From Delphinapterus leucas (lineage: Eukaryota > Chordata > Mammalia > Artiodactyla > Monodontidae): a DNA stretch of 64,000 bases. This document shows positions 35,195-45,414 of this stretch, piece after piece. The number at the start of each line of letters is the position of its first letter. Position 1 is the stretch's first letter. The notes beneath the pieces are model-generated. The model had not been told where the DNA came from. It saw only the letters and a program-made list of their open reading frames with translations, and did no database searches. The stretch lies in NCBI RefSeq assembly GCF_002288925.2, contig NW_022098004.1, forward strand, positions 9,270,348 to 9,334,347, in the 5' to 3' direction. A program made the position numbers and the translations under genes.

Positions 35195-35506
35195 TTTAAT
35201 TCATTAATTTATTTATCTTTGGCTGCATTGGGTCTTCGTTGCTGCACACAGGCTTTCTCTAGTTGCGGCGAGCGGGGGCTACTCTTTGTTGCGGTGCAGG
35301 GGCTTCTCATTGCGGTGGCCTCTCTTGTTGCGGAGCATTGGCTCTAGGCACGCGGGCTTCAGTAGTTGTGGCTCATGGGCTCAGTAGTTGTGGCACACGG
35401 GCTTAGCTGCTCCGTGGCGTGTGGGACCTTCCCGGATCAGGGAGCGAACCCGTGTCCCCTGCACTGGCAGGCGGATTCTTAATCACTGCGCCACTGGGGA
35501 AGTCCC
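35195..35506 (-). mobile_element. CHR-type SINE, long form, minus
   Basis: Reads ttggctgcattgggtcttcg, gttgcggcgagcgggggct, ctcttgttgcggagcattgg, and ends tgcgccactggggaagtccc. This is the reverse of the long form. It abuts a second SINE in the same orientation, with only 16 bp between the bodies. Confidence 0.92.
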
Positions 35507-35510
35507 CCCC

Positions 35511-35739
35511 CCAAACATTTTTTTTTTTTTTTTTTGCGGTACCCGGGCCTCTCACTGCTGTGGCCTCTCCCGTTGCAGAGCACAGGCTCCGGACGCGCAG
35601 GCTCAGCGGCCACAGCTCACGGGCCCAGCCGCTCCGCGGCATGTGGGATCCTCCCGGACCGGGGCACGAACCCGCGTCCCCTGCATCGGGAGGCAGACTC
35701 CCAACCACTGCGCCACCAGGGAAGCCCCCAAACATTTTT
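35511..35739 (-). mobile_element. CHR-type SINE, short form, minus, head-to-tail with the previous one
   Basis: The body is about 35523-35727. On the plus strand a long T run is followed by gcggtacccgggcctctcac, and it ends cgccaccagggaagccc. The duplication ccaaacattttt occurs at 35511-35522 and 35728-35739. It inserted just beyond the head of the older long-form SINE. Confidence 0.92.
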
Positions 35740-37269
35740 AAGAGCAAAATTATTTCATATAAATACAGAATATGGGCTTTGCATGCCATGCTGGTCTCTG
35801 AGTTACTGAGAAAATTATGTGTATTTTCAAATTAGTGAAATGTATTAGAACCACAGATATTAAATTTCAAAAAGTTAATAGATATTGTTCTTTTAAATGT
35901 TATTTTAATAAACTTTTTTTAAAAAAGAAATATTTTATTTTTTTTACAAAAAGCTTATGATTCTTAGAATGGACAGATATGATATGTGTCTATATGTTTA
36001 GAGAAATGGGGTCAAACAATAGAAAAATGGTCATCAGACAAAACAGAAACCAGAGTGCTGGATGCATATGGAGAGAATCTTGAGGAAGGCTATCACCTGC
36101 CTTCCAGAAAGCCTCTGTTAAGAGAAGTAAAGGGATTTCCCCCTTCCTGTTTGAGGCTGAAGTCATGCCCTGGCAAAGCACTTAGACCTGGTCTTACATA
36201 TGGACGGGTGACAGATAGACACTTTGATCAATGATTTGCACTTGGCGTAAGAAAGTCCCCTGGAGGAATGGAAGACTGATCGGTCTGGGAGACTTTGATC
36301 TGTGTCACTGAGCTTTCAAAACCTTACACATAAACACAGACTCCTGAGACGGTGATGTAGATGACAACTGCCATGTTTTCCGAATGTGGCAGCCCCACGA
36401 TTATTTGGAAGAGACCCCAGAAGATGGAAATGAATATACATACACAAACTCACCCCAAAGCAAAATGGCCGAGGCTGTGCCGGCTTCTGGCTCTTCTGCG
36501 AGGCTATCTGGGGGCAATGCTTACTGTGCTTTAGAAAATAGAAATCTACAACTATGCAGCACGTGTTCATCTAAATCAGGGTGGGGAAGGCACTGCAAGT
36601 AGGCCCCCATCCCCACGTCCGCAGAAATGCAGCAGAATCTGTAACCTATCATGAGATCCTTTCCCAAAGAGCTCGTGTGCCGCTTTAAACCTTTTCCAAC
36701 ACACCACGCCAAGTGGACGTTGGAGTTGACCAGACTGAGTCATGAAAATGAATCCGTTTTGCATCTCTGACCTAGATTGCTACTGGGTGAGGTGAGAGGA
36801 AGGTACGTACGTTTCTTGGGAATAAGCCTCTGTTGATGACTGTGATCTAGTCGAACACAAAATAAAGACATGTGAAGTAGGGAGACATCATGGCTTGGAT
36901 GCCTAGGTGAGTGGGCACACCCAGGAGTGACTGAAGATCGTCAAAGCCAACCCCCGGTCTTTCCTGGAGATCCTTCTGACCTTGAGTGTCCTCAGCCCCA
37001 GCAGGCACCAAAGCAGAACTCTGTGCTGATTGGTTTCCTCAAGACCAAGAAAGGCTTGGACCCCACGCATGCGAGAGTCCACAGGGCCCTAGTAAGACAG
37101 CTGATGGCTGACTGAAATTTATATATTATTTTAATTATCTATACTAGTGTATCGATAAGTTCAGTCTAAACTAATGTCATCTAGACTAAAGTAAATAAAT
37201 AAAAAATATTTACAGTGGCTATCTGAGTGATCTGAGAAATGTGGTTCTACAACCCACAGTTCAGTCTAC
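35740..37269. other. Unique noncoding sequence, no gene recognised
   Basis: About 1.5 kb. It holds AT-rich runs at 35890-35950 and short frames of up to 84 codons without family resemblance. Confidence 0.45.
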
Positions 37270-37400
37270 CATCTCTAGGACTTCATGTAAGTTAAGTCAT
37301 TTCACTTCTCTGAGTCTCAGTTTCTTGATCTGTAAACTGGATGCTGTAAGAGCTACAGACGATGAAGAGTCACTGGGTGAGACGATATATGTCAAGGACT
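37270..37400 (+). repeat. MIR SINE
   Basis: Contains gttaagtcatttcacttctc, tgagtctcagtttcttgatc and tgtaaactggatgctgtaag, in MIR order. Confidence 0.8.
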
Positions 37401-37493
37401 GTGTGCAACTTACAATTCCTTTCTAGAACAAAGAATTCACCAAAAAATATGAAAATGTATGAGGGTTGTATCCTTTTGTCCTTTTGACCAAGC

Positions 37494-37887
37494 AAAGATG
37501 TCCACTCGAGGGCTTCCCTGGTGGCGCAGTGGTGAAGAATCCGCCTGTCAGTGCAGGGGACATGGGTGCAAGCCCTGGTCCGGGAAGATCCCACATGCCG
37601 CGGAGCAACTAAGTCCGTGCACCACAACTACTCAGCCTGCGCTCTAGAGCCCGTGTGCCACAACTGCTGAGCCCGTGCACCGCAACTACGGAAGTCCGCG
37701 CGCCTAAAGCCCACGCTCCGCAACAAGAGAAGGCACCGCAATGAGAAGCCCGTGCACCGCAACGAAGAGGAGCCCCTGCTCGCCACAACTAGAGAGAGCC
37801 CTCCCGCAGCAACGAAGACCCAACGCAGCCAAAAATAAATAAATAAAATAAATAAGTTTATATATTAAAAAAAAGACATCCACTCGA
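37494..37887 (+). mobile_element. CHR-type SINE, long form, with target duplications
   Basis: The body is 37510-37871. The head is gggcttccctggtggcgcag and the long arm includes cgcaacgaagaggagcccc. The end is aacgcagccaaaaataaata followed by a (TAAA)n tail. The duplications aaagatgtccactcga and aaagacatccactcga differ at 2 of 16 positions, so the copy is somewhat older than the one at 21.5 kb. Confidence 0.94.
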
Positions 37888-39210
37888 TTTTCTTTTGTGC
37901 CCCGAATTCTGGCTCCATCCCCTCTGAGTAGTACGCAAGGGAGACCATTTGGACTTTTCTTCGCGTCATCACGTTTTTCTTATCATTGGCCCACTCCATC
38001 ATGAAGCACTCTCAGTGAGCCAAGCATGTAATGGAAATTTGAGTCCTCCGTCAACGGTGAACGCTTACTCCTCAGAGCTTGGAGTCAGGAAGGACTAGAT
38101 CCAGCCTGCAGTAAGACCCTCTAAGAAAAAAACCACAACTCTGAAACCTTCTGGCTGTAACATCTATGCAGCCTGTAGCCAGAGCACAGATCCGAATCTT
38201 CAGACCAAAGAAAGAGTTTGCTCCCAAACCCTGATGGCTCACGGTTGACCTCTGAATGTGGTCACGTACTGACCCCAGTATTTGAAGAAATACTTGAAAC
38301 ACCAGTGACCTGGATGTGGTCCTACCTCAACGTACATTACAGACCAGCCCCGCTTCCCTGGATAGATCATGGCTGCAAACAGTGTATTCCTGGTTCTCGG
38401 CCAGTGTCCTTCATCTGCGTGTTCTGCCATTTGCTTGGGAAAATAATGCTCAGTTGCAAGACAGGGCAACAAAAACACCGCCAGGAGCCGACCAGCTCAC
38501 AGGGGTTGCCTGGGCAGCTTGGTGGCCCTAAACACTTAAGCGATTTTGTTCCCCATCCAATCTCCTGTGGTACATTAACTTTTATTGATAGCTCAGAGCT
38601 TCAGCAACTGGTCTTGATTTTACTAACCCAAAGGACAGAGGAACAAGAGGCACCCACACAGCTGACGTGCAAGAAAAAAAACAGCACGGAACGTCTAGAT
38701 CAGTCTCGATGTTTTTTTCCTCTTGCTACAGCTTTCCTTTAATGAGGGAGTCACAATTATTGCAGGTTAATCATGTCTCAGGCCCCCAAAGGGAGGGAGG
38801 CTGAAATGACCATTTAGAAAGCTGGCCACGGCTCCCTCCGGCAGGCTCTTGGAGGCATGGCAAGGCACTTCAGGCACGGCAATCCGAGCCTGAAATTGCA
38901 GGCTTGGATATATATTACTGCTTTGGAGACTGGCAAAAGGATTCTTGGGTTTCCATGATACACGTATTAAACAGAAGTTAAACCAGGGGCTGGTGGAAAA
39001 ATCTGTGTAATGGAAGACAGAGAGACCAATTTTATCACTGCTTCGAAGAAGTCAACACTTCCAACTAGAATCTGCGTCTTGGAGCAGCCTGGTGTGCTTC
39101 TGACTCACGGACACTGAAAAGGGTATAAATGTGTTTTCCTTTCTGTGTGGAATGCTATCATCTTCAGCTCAAAAAAAAAAACCCCACATTAATATTAAAA
39201 ATGAAACACC
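37888..39210. other. Unique noncoding sequence, no gene recognised
   Basis: Contains the longest non-L1 frame of the window, 174 codons on the plus strand (38218-38742). Its translation has several Cys and His but no recognisable zinc-finger spacing, domain or membrane segment. One frame of this size is expected by chance in 64 kb. Confidence 0.5.
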
Positions 39211-39400
39211 ACCAGATATGATTTGTTGAGCACCTATTATAGGCCAGGCACCATTCGTTGCACTTTACATACCTTGCTTCAATTCATCCTCATAGCAATC
39301 TCGGGAAGCATCCATTTGTATTGCCATTTTCTAGCAAAAGAAATTGAGGTTCAGACAGCGTCTATAAACTGTCAAAATTCTCAGCCAGGAAGAGGAAGAG
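39211..39400 (-). repeat. MIR SINE, minus
   Basis: Contains gagcacctattataggccag, gcaccattcgttgcactttac, ttcatcctcatagcaatctc, attgccattttctagcaaaag and ttgaggttcagacagcg. This is a near full-length reverse MIR. Confidence 0.85.
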
Positions 39401-40064
39401 TCAGGGAAGTCAAGGAAGAAAAACAGATTGCATCCAAAATCCAACTCCTAAACATAACGCCATGTGTAGATATACATGATCCCTACCATGTTAACATGTA
39501 TGGCGCTGATCTTGACATATTAAAACATTAGTTTCACAAAATGGGGTTTGAAAGGAACATCGAAGCAACTCTGTTTTTGTTCATCCAAGATTCAGTGGTC
39601 ATCGACCATGTGTCAGACTCTGTGCTAATAAGCCCGTCCTACTCAGGGAATCTCAGAGCTGTGCCTATAGGACCTCAATGACCACAGCCTGAACCTGCAT
39701 TCTGTAGGCTGTGCCCAGCCTTGCTTTAAAAAAACCCACATCCTCCAGGTCACGATGCTCATTCAGCCACTGTGACGTCCAAAGGTCTACACAGACGACA
39801 TGAAGGTGACCCCCCCAGAGCCACATGAACGGGGACGTCTGGGGACAGGTACTGTGGCAAACACATGACAGAATTTTGCTGAGTCTGTTCCTTCCAAGTC
39901 AAGATCCAATGAGTATTCTTTTTGCCATTTTTATTCTGAGGTCCTGAGGAGCGTGAAAACTCCCATCTTCAAAAAAAAAAAAAAAATTCTGTCAAGTGAA
40001 TAGGCTTCATTTTGTATAATCTTCAAATATCTTACATCAGAAATAATAAAATGGTTCCTTGATA
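39401..40064. other. Unique noncoding sequence
   Basis: No gene recognised. An L2-like scrap lies at about 39590-39635. A poly-A run of 17 lies at 39971. Confidence 0.4.
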
Positions 40065-40395
40065 CGTTAAACAGAATCAGCATATGACCCAGTCATTCCA
40101 CTCCCAGATATATACCCATAAGAACAGAAAACAGGAGTTCAAGCAGACACTTGCACACTAACGTCCAGAGCAGTTCTATTCCTATTAGTCAGAGGGTGGC
40201 AACAACACAAATGTCCATCAACAGATGAATGGGTCAAAAAGTTGTGCATCCATACAATGGAATATCACTGGGTCTTGCAAGGAATGAAGTACTGACACAG
40301 GCTGCAACTACAGCTGAACCCTGAAAACATTATACCAAGTGAAAGAACAAGATATGAGAAGCCACGTACTGTATGTATGACAACACGCATGGGAC
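40065..40395 (+). mobile_element. L1M ORF2 3' end/3'UTR fragment
   Basis: Contains gcatatgacccagtcattcc, actcccagatatatacccat, tccatcaacagatgaatggg, ccatacaatggaatatcact and gtatgtatgacaaca. It is frame-broken. A short stretch after it (about 40437-40487, ending aaaactaatacag) resembles the 3' tail of an MLT1 LTR. Confidence 0.8.
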
Positions 40396-40491
40396 GTGGC
40401 ACTATCTTTCCGAGGGTCCCCATTCAACCCACTGTAACTGCTATATCTGTGATCATTTGTTTGTAAGAGCAGTAGAAAACTAATACAGTGA

Positions 40492-40665
40492 CCATTTATT
40501 TATCCATTTGTTGGTTGGTTTGCTGGTTCAACAGATACTTATTGAGTACGTCCTGTGTGCAAGGCACTGTGCTGGGCTCCAGAGGAACCTGAGTAAATGA
40601 AGCAGACTTAACCTTGGCCTGGGTAGAGCTTACAGGCGGGAGAGTCACTTTTAGGCCCTTCTCAC
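40492..40665 (-). repeat. L2 3' end fragment, minus
   Basis: Contains ggttcaacagatacttattg, agtacgtcctgtgtgcaagg, cactgtgctgggctccag and agagcttacaggcgggagag, in reverse L2 order. Confidence 0.8.
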
Positions 40666-40905
40666 AAAAGGCAGCCACAAAGTGGAAAGGTCACTAGGAC
40701 TAATGATGGCTTCAAGAACTGACACTAAATGAGCAGACGCCAATGGGGCCACGAGAGAAGCTGATGACAGACAAGGACCCTCATTCCAGAAAAGTGCAAA
40801 TGGGATAGAACGTTGCATGTTATTTCAGAAAATTCTAGGGCGACAAGAGGAGTATGTACTTGGAGTACCAACCCATTATTTCCAAGCTAAATCTTACGTG
40901 ACATC
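40666..40905. other. Unique noncoding sequence
   Basis: Nothing recognised. Confidence 0.4.
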
Positions 40906-41329
40906 ACCACTGTGATAGTTAATTTTATGTGTCAACTTGACTGGGCCACAGTGTGCCCAGCTATTTGGTTATCGTATGATCTCTGCGTGTGTCGGTGAGG
41001 GTGTTTCTGGTTGAGATGAACATTTGAATTGGGAGACTGAGTAAAGCAGGTGGCCCTCCCCAATGTGGGTGTGCCTCAGCCAATCTGTTGAAGGCCTGAA
41101 CAGAATAAAAGGTGGATGAGGGAGGAATTCACTCTGCCTCACTACCTTTGAGATGGGACACTGGTCTTCTCCTGCCCTTGTACTCAGACTTAGACTGGAA
41201 CTATACCATTGTCTCTCCTAGGTCTGGACTTCTTGGCTTCCATAATTGTGTAAGCCAATTCTTCATATATGTATATATCTCTGATTGGTTCTATTTCTCT
41301 GGATAACCCTAATACACTAACACAACCAC
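40906..41329 (+). mobile_element. MLT2-type LTR (ERVL) with 5-bp duplication
   Basis: The LTR is about 40911-41324. It begins tgtgatagttaattttatg and has tgtcaacttgactgggccac, gtgggtgtgcctcagccaat, tgttgaaggcctgaacag, cataattgtgtaagccaatt and ctattggttctatttctctg-like motifs near the 3' end. The host duplication accac fits both sides (40906-40910 and 41325-41329). No gag/pol sequence is present, so it is a solo LTR. Confidence 0.88.
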
Positions 41330-44034
41330 CAACCACCAGTACTAACAACAACCAAATTGTCCTCAAAACATTACTACCAGAAAGCAACTCTAGCTGTGGA
41401 CTGGCTGTTACAACCTCGACGAGAAAACACGGACATGTGGAAACGTGGTGCATTTAATTCCTTTCCTTCTTTACTTATTTCAATATTTTCCAGATTTTTT
41501 AAGAGAGCAAGTATTCGGTCGGCTTGAAAAATCAAATCAAGAGATGAGTTAAAGAAAAAAACCTGGGTTTTTTTTTAACAACTGTTAAAAAAAAGTGCCA
41601 TTTATAATATTTTGGGGACAGTTGGAAATATGCTCTCTCACTGGATACTTATAGATATTAAAAATGTGTGTTACTTTTTGGCTTTGATAATGATACAGTA
41701 GTCTTTTTGTTTTGCTTTGGTTTTGGAGAGCCCTTACTTTACAGTGACTCGTAATAAAATATCTATGGATTAAAAGATAGGATGTCTTCCATTTGCTTCT
41801 GTAAAATATCAAACATGGGGGAAATGGGTTGGGGCGGAGATAAAACAAGATTGGCTACAAGTAATAGTTATTGAAGCCGGGTGATGGGAGTTAATTATAC
41901 TCTGTCACCTTCTATAAATGTTTTTACATTAAAAATAAATAAATAAGTACATGACAGAAGGAGCCAAACATAATTCTTAATACAACATAAATGATTTCAT
42001 AGATAGACAGATAAAACTTAAGAGGGAAAAAAAAAAAAACTTCCCTCAACATTCTATAATGGGTCAATAAGTACCAAATTTCAGCTGGTCTCCAGACATT
42101 TCTCATGAACGTCCACAGACTGGACAATGTGGCAGAGAACTAAAGAATGCATATTTGGTAGCACTGACAGAATATTTCTTACTAGCATGTATCACTACCT
42201 GAAATTATCTTAAATATTTGTGTTTTGCTTACTTCCTCTCTTCCCCGGGATAATGTAAGCTCTATGAGGGTGGGATTTTTCTGTTTTGCTGTACCTTTAC
42301 CTCTTAGATACCTGGTCCACGACAGGTGTCCCATTTTTTTCTTCTGTTTCGAATGACAAAAAAATTTTTTGTAAATGAATCAACTGAAGTCACTGTGCCC
42401 TTCACTGACTGTTCACTATATACTAAGTCTCACGTTAAGCAACAAAACAGTGAATCAGAAGTGCCTAGAGCAGAGATTGTACAAAGGACACAAAGTGTGG
42501 TAACTCTTCAATTACTTTCATAAAACCAGACTGCTGCCCATCTGTCCACTCATTCATTCACTGACTCACCAATACGTACTGAGCACCTACTGTGGCGGAA
42601 CTGACACAGTATAAACAGCAGGGTAGAAATAACAGTATAATATAAATAAGTTTTGACAATCTCTACACTAATAAAGTTGACATCTAGGATATGAGGATGG
42701 GGTGAGGGTAAGAACAACTTCTCATCCCACAATTCCATCCAAAAGTTGATATATTTGTTAATAATGCTACCAGGTGGCTGGGAATTCATTACAATTTCTT
42801 TTTGAGAATTAACTAAAAAGTGCACTCATGAAAATCCTATTTATCTAAGCCATTAGCGTTGCCTGCTTCAGCTGTTGGAATATGTCACCAAATTAATTAA
42901 GTTCATTATGATTTCTCATTCAAGCAAGAGAAAAGTGTGTCTTTTTGTAGACCACCTGTTTATAAGTAAGTGAAAACAGGAGATGCAAATACTGTCTTTA
43001 AAAAGCAAAAAAGGGAAATTTCAATGTTACATCACATTAAATTGTCCCCTACCGGTTTCTTTCCTTTGAAAAGAACTATCAGTAACCATCAAGTTTTATT
43101 TGCTAGCTGTTATGTCCTCTGACACAGGAGGCCACGGACTATGACTTTAATATAATATTACTCTCCCTTCTCCCAACTCAACAGAATCACAGCAGGTCAT
43201 GAGTTTCAGGGAACAACACATAAAATGCTGAATGCTAAGGTCATTTCCCTAAAACCAAACCTACAGCGACAGAAGGAACTTAAAAAATTTACCAACAGCA
43301 ACTGGTCCTCTGGAATGGGTGCTAATGATAAAAATATGAGCTTTTACACATTCCATTTTTAATTAATTTTTAATACTAAAAAAAAGCTTTCCCTTCTACC
43401 ACAAGACCCACTTCTTCCTGGTGAGATCCCCAAAGGGAGGCCTGCTCTTTTCTGGAAGGCATCACTCTTCTAATTAATTAGAAATTGTGCGAGGCGGGGA
43501 AGGGGGCAGGGGTGGAAATCAGCAGGCGGTGAAAACATCAAATTCCTTCCTGCCCCTTCTACTTCCCTTACCCCAAATCTCAGCCCCAGCTCTCCGTTTG
43601 GGGAAACAAACAGTTGAAGTCACTTGAACTGATGCCAGGCCAGTTCATCCCGCTTCTCTGCCAGGCTGGCCCAGTCTCCATGTCCCATTGGTATGAGAAG
43701 GTTACGGGGTCGTGTCTTCCCGAGGCCACTATGTGAGTTACATTTATGCAATTTACATCTTTTGCACGCCCACCCCCCTTTTTTTCTAATTTCCAAAACT
43801 GAACATGTTGATGGGGAAAAAAAACAAAACCCTCAAACATGACAAATTACAAAAAGAAAGAAAATACAACCCCCTCTTCCACAGAACCCTCTCATTTCCC
43901 ATGCTTTCTGTCAAGGAGTTACCTCTGTTAACCGTGAATGTCATTACAATCCCAGGTCACGAGATAGGCACATGTGTAAATAAATACACAGGAAAACATT
44001 CAGGCACATGTAGAGCTTTCTTTAAAAAAAAAAA
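41330..44034. other. Unique and decayed noncoding sequence, no gene recognised
   Basis: About 2.7 kb. A segment near 41840-41940 (gggtgatgggagttaatta ... ataaatgtttttacatt) resembles the 3' tail of an old LINE. An L2-like scrap in minus orientation lies at 42545-42600. Nothing protein-coding was found. Confidence 0.45.
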
Positions 44035-44207
44035 AAGTGTAATAATATACGTATTGTCCTACAATTTGCTTTTTCTCACTCAACATTTTATAATGGGCAG
44101 CCATCATCTAGTTATGTATATGGATATATATCCCATACATATATTTAGTGCTATTTCTTTTCATAACTTTTTTTTTTTGCTATGCAGAATTTAAAACCCT
44201 GTAAAAA
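44035..44207 (-). mobile_element. L1M fragment, minus, part 1
   Basis: Contains ttgtcctacaatttgctttt, tctcactcaacattttataa and tgggcagccatcatctag. These match the reverse 3' part of an old L1M. It is interrupted by a CHR SINE and resumes after it. Confidence 0.6.
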
Positions 44208-44461
44208 CTATAACTTAATTTGGGGCTTCCCTGGTGGTGCAATGGTTGAGAGTCCGCCTGCCGATGCAGGGGACATGGGTTCGTGCCCCGGTCCGGGAAG
44301 ATCCCACATGCCACGGAGCGGCTGGGTCCGTGAGCCATGGCCGCTGAGCCTGCACGTCCGGAGCCTGTGCTCCGCAACGGGAGAGGCCGTGACAGTGAGG
44401 GGCCCACGTACCGCAAAAAACAAAACAAAACAAAACAACAAAAAAAACCTATAACTCAATT
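44208..44461 (+). mobile_element. CHR-type SINE, short form, with target duplications
   Basis: The body is 44223-44448. Head gggcttccctggtggtgcaa, B-box region gggttcgtgccccggtccg, arm ccatggccgctgagcctgc, tail of caaaa units. The duplications ctataacttaatt (44208-44220) and ctataactcaatt (44449-44461) differ at one position. It splits an L1M. Confidence 0.93.
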
Positions 44462-44579
44462 AGACTTTACCCTATGGATAGGGATTCAGAATTCACAGAT
44501 TAAAAAAACAAATAAATAAATTGTGTGTGTATATGTGTGTGTGTAAAACACTAAAAAAGATCATTGATTCTTCTCATTG

Positions 44580-44745
44580 GGAGACTGGGCATATTTATTC
44601 AAATATTTCTGTATTCTCTGGTTCAGAATGGAATTGCTCAACCTAAAGGTATGTTTAATTTGCACTGAAACTGCCAACTTGCTCTCCAAAATGACCCCAA
44701 ACAATATATGCTCCTTTTAATACTGCACGTTCTTTTTCCCTGTTA
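44580..44745 (-). mobile_element. L1M fragment, minus, part 2
   Basis: Contains ttcaaatatttctgtattc, agaatggaattgctcaacc, taaaggtatgtttaatttgc and ccaacttgctctccaaaatg, continuing the L1M of part 1. A (TG)n run lies at 44522-44544. Confidence 0.65.
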
Positions 44746-45104
44746 AGGAAAACTTTCTTAGAAAGTGTAGTTATGAGCGTGAGTCAAAGTTTGATTGTAA
44801 TTTTGCTACGAGGGAAAAGGCCTCTAGCAGATCAATTCAAAGATTCACCCTTGGTGGAGACATTTTCTAGGGAAAGGGAGCGATAAGATAGTCAATGTAA
44901 GGCTAGACACCCAAAGAAAAGAACATTTGGTTGAAGGGGCCTAGATTCTTGAGTGCCAGTCAGCTGGCTAGATGGGTGACCGATTTTTCAGAACAAGTCT
45001 TAATCCCATTAAAGTTTATCAGGAAATTGCTTAAGCAATTTATCAGGAATGAAGCTTCAAATCACATTATGCAAAAAGGTTCTATTCCAGACCAGATTTG
45101 GGAC
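44746..45104. other. Unrecognised 360-bp segment inside the L1M
   Basis: The L1M similarity stops before and resumes after this piece. It includes the 18-bp palindrome aaattgcttaagcaattt (45024-45041) between two copies of tttatcagga. I cannot assign it to a repeat family. Confidence 0.45.
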
Positions 45105-45370
45105 AACTTTTATTTTTCATACTCTTTTATATGCTACACACTCACCAACAGGGAGGCTATCTGTCTTCTCTAACTTCTGCCATGGTGCAGGGTGGTTTCT
45201 CGCTGTTTATTTTCCATTTCCATTAACAATAAGACTGAGGCTTTTATCATGTTTGTCAATTTTCTTCAACGAATTTCTCGTTTATTGATGTCACCCAGTT
45301 TCCTAGTGGGAGGTTCACGTTCTTCTTTTTGATTTGCAAAAACTCTTTGCATATTTGGGGTAAATTATTT

Positions 45371-45371
<1 letters not shown>
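45105..45371 (-). mobile_element. L1M fragment, minus, part 3
   Basis: Contains gactgaggcttttatcatg, tttgtcaattttcttcaacg, aatttctcgtttattgatg, tttttgatttgcaaaaactc and tttgcatatttggggt. These align with the reverse ORF2 region of old L1. It runs into a GT microsatellite. Confidence 0.7.

Positions 45372-45372
<1 letters not shown>

Positions 45373-45410
<38 letters not shown>
45373..45410. repeat. (GT)19 microsatellite
   Basis: Nineteen uninterrupted GT units, the longest perfect dinucleotide run in the window. Confidence 0.97.

Positions 45411-45414
<4 letters not shown>

Noticed and set aside
35388..35835. Several overlapping frames of 91-138 codons
   Set aside because: They are translations of the two CHR SINEs in several registers. 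The same peptides recur at 26.4, 33.8, 44.3 and 53.2 kb wherever a SINE lies.
38218..38742. 174-codon open frame on the plus strand
   Set aside because: Longest frame outside L1, but there is no family resemblance, domain, or codon pattern unlike its flanks. A frame of this size is expected about once by chance in six frames over 64 kb.
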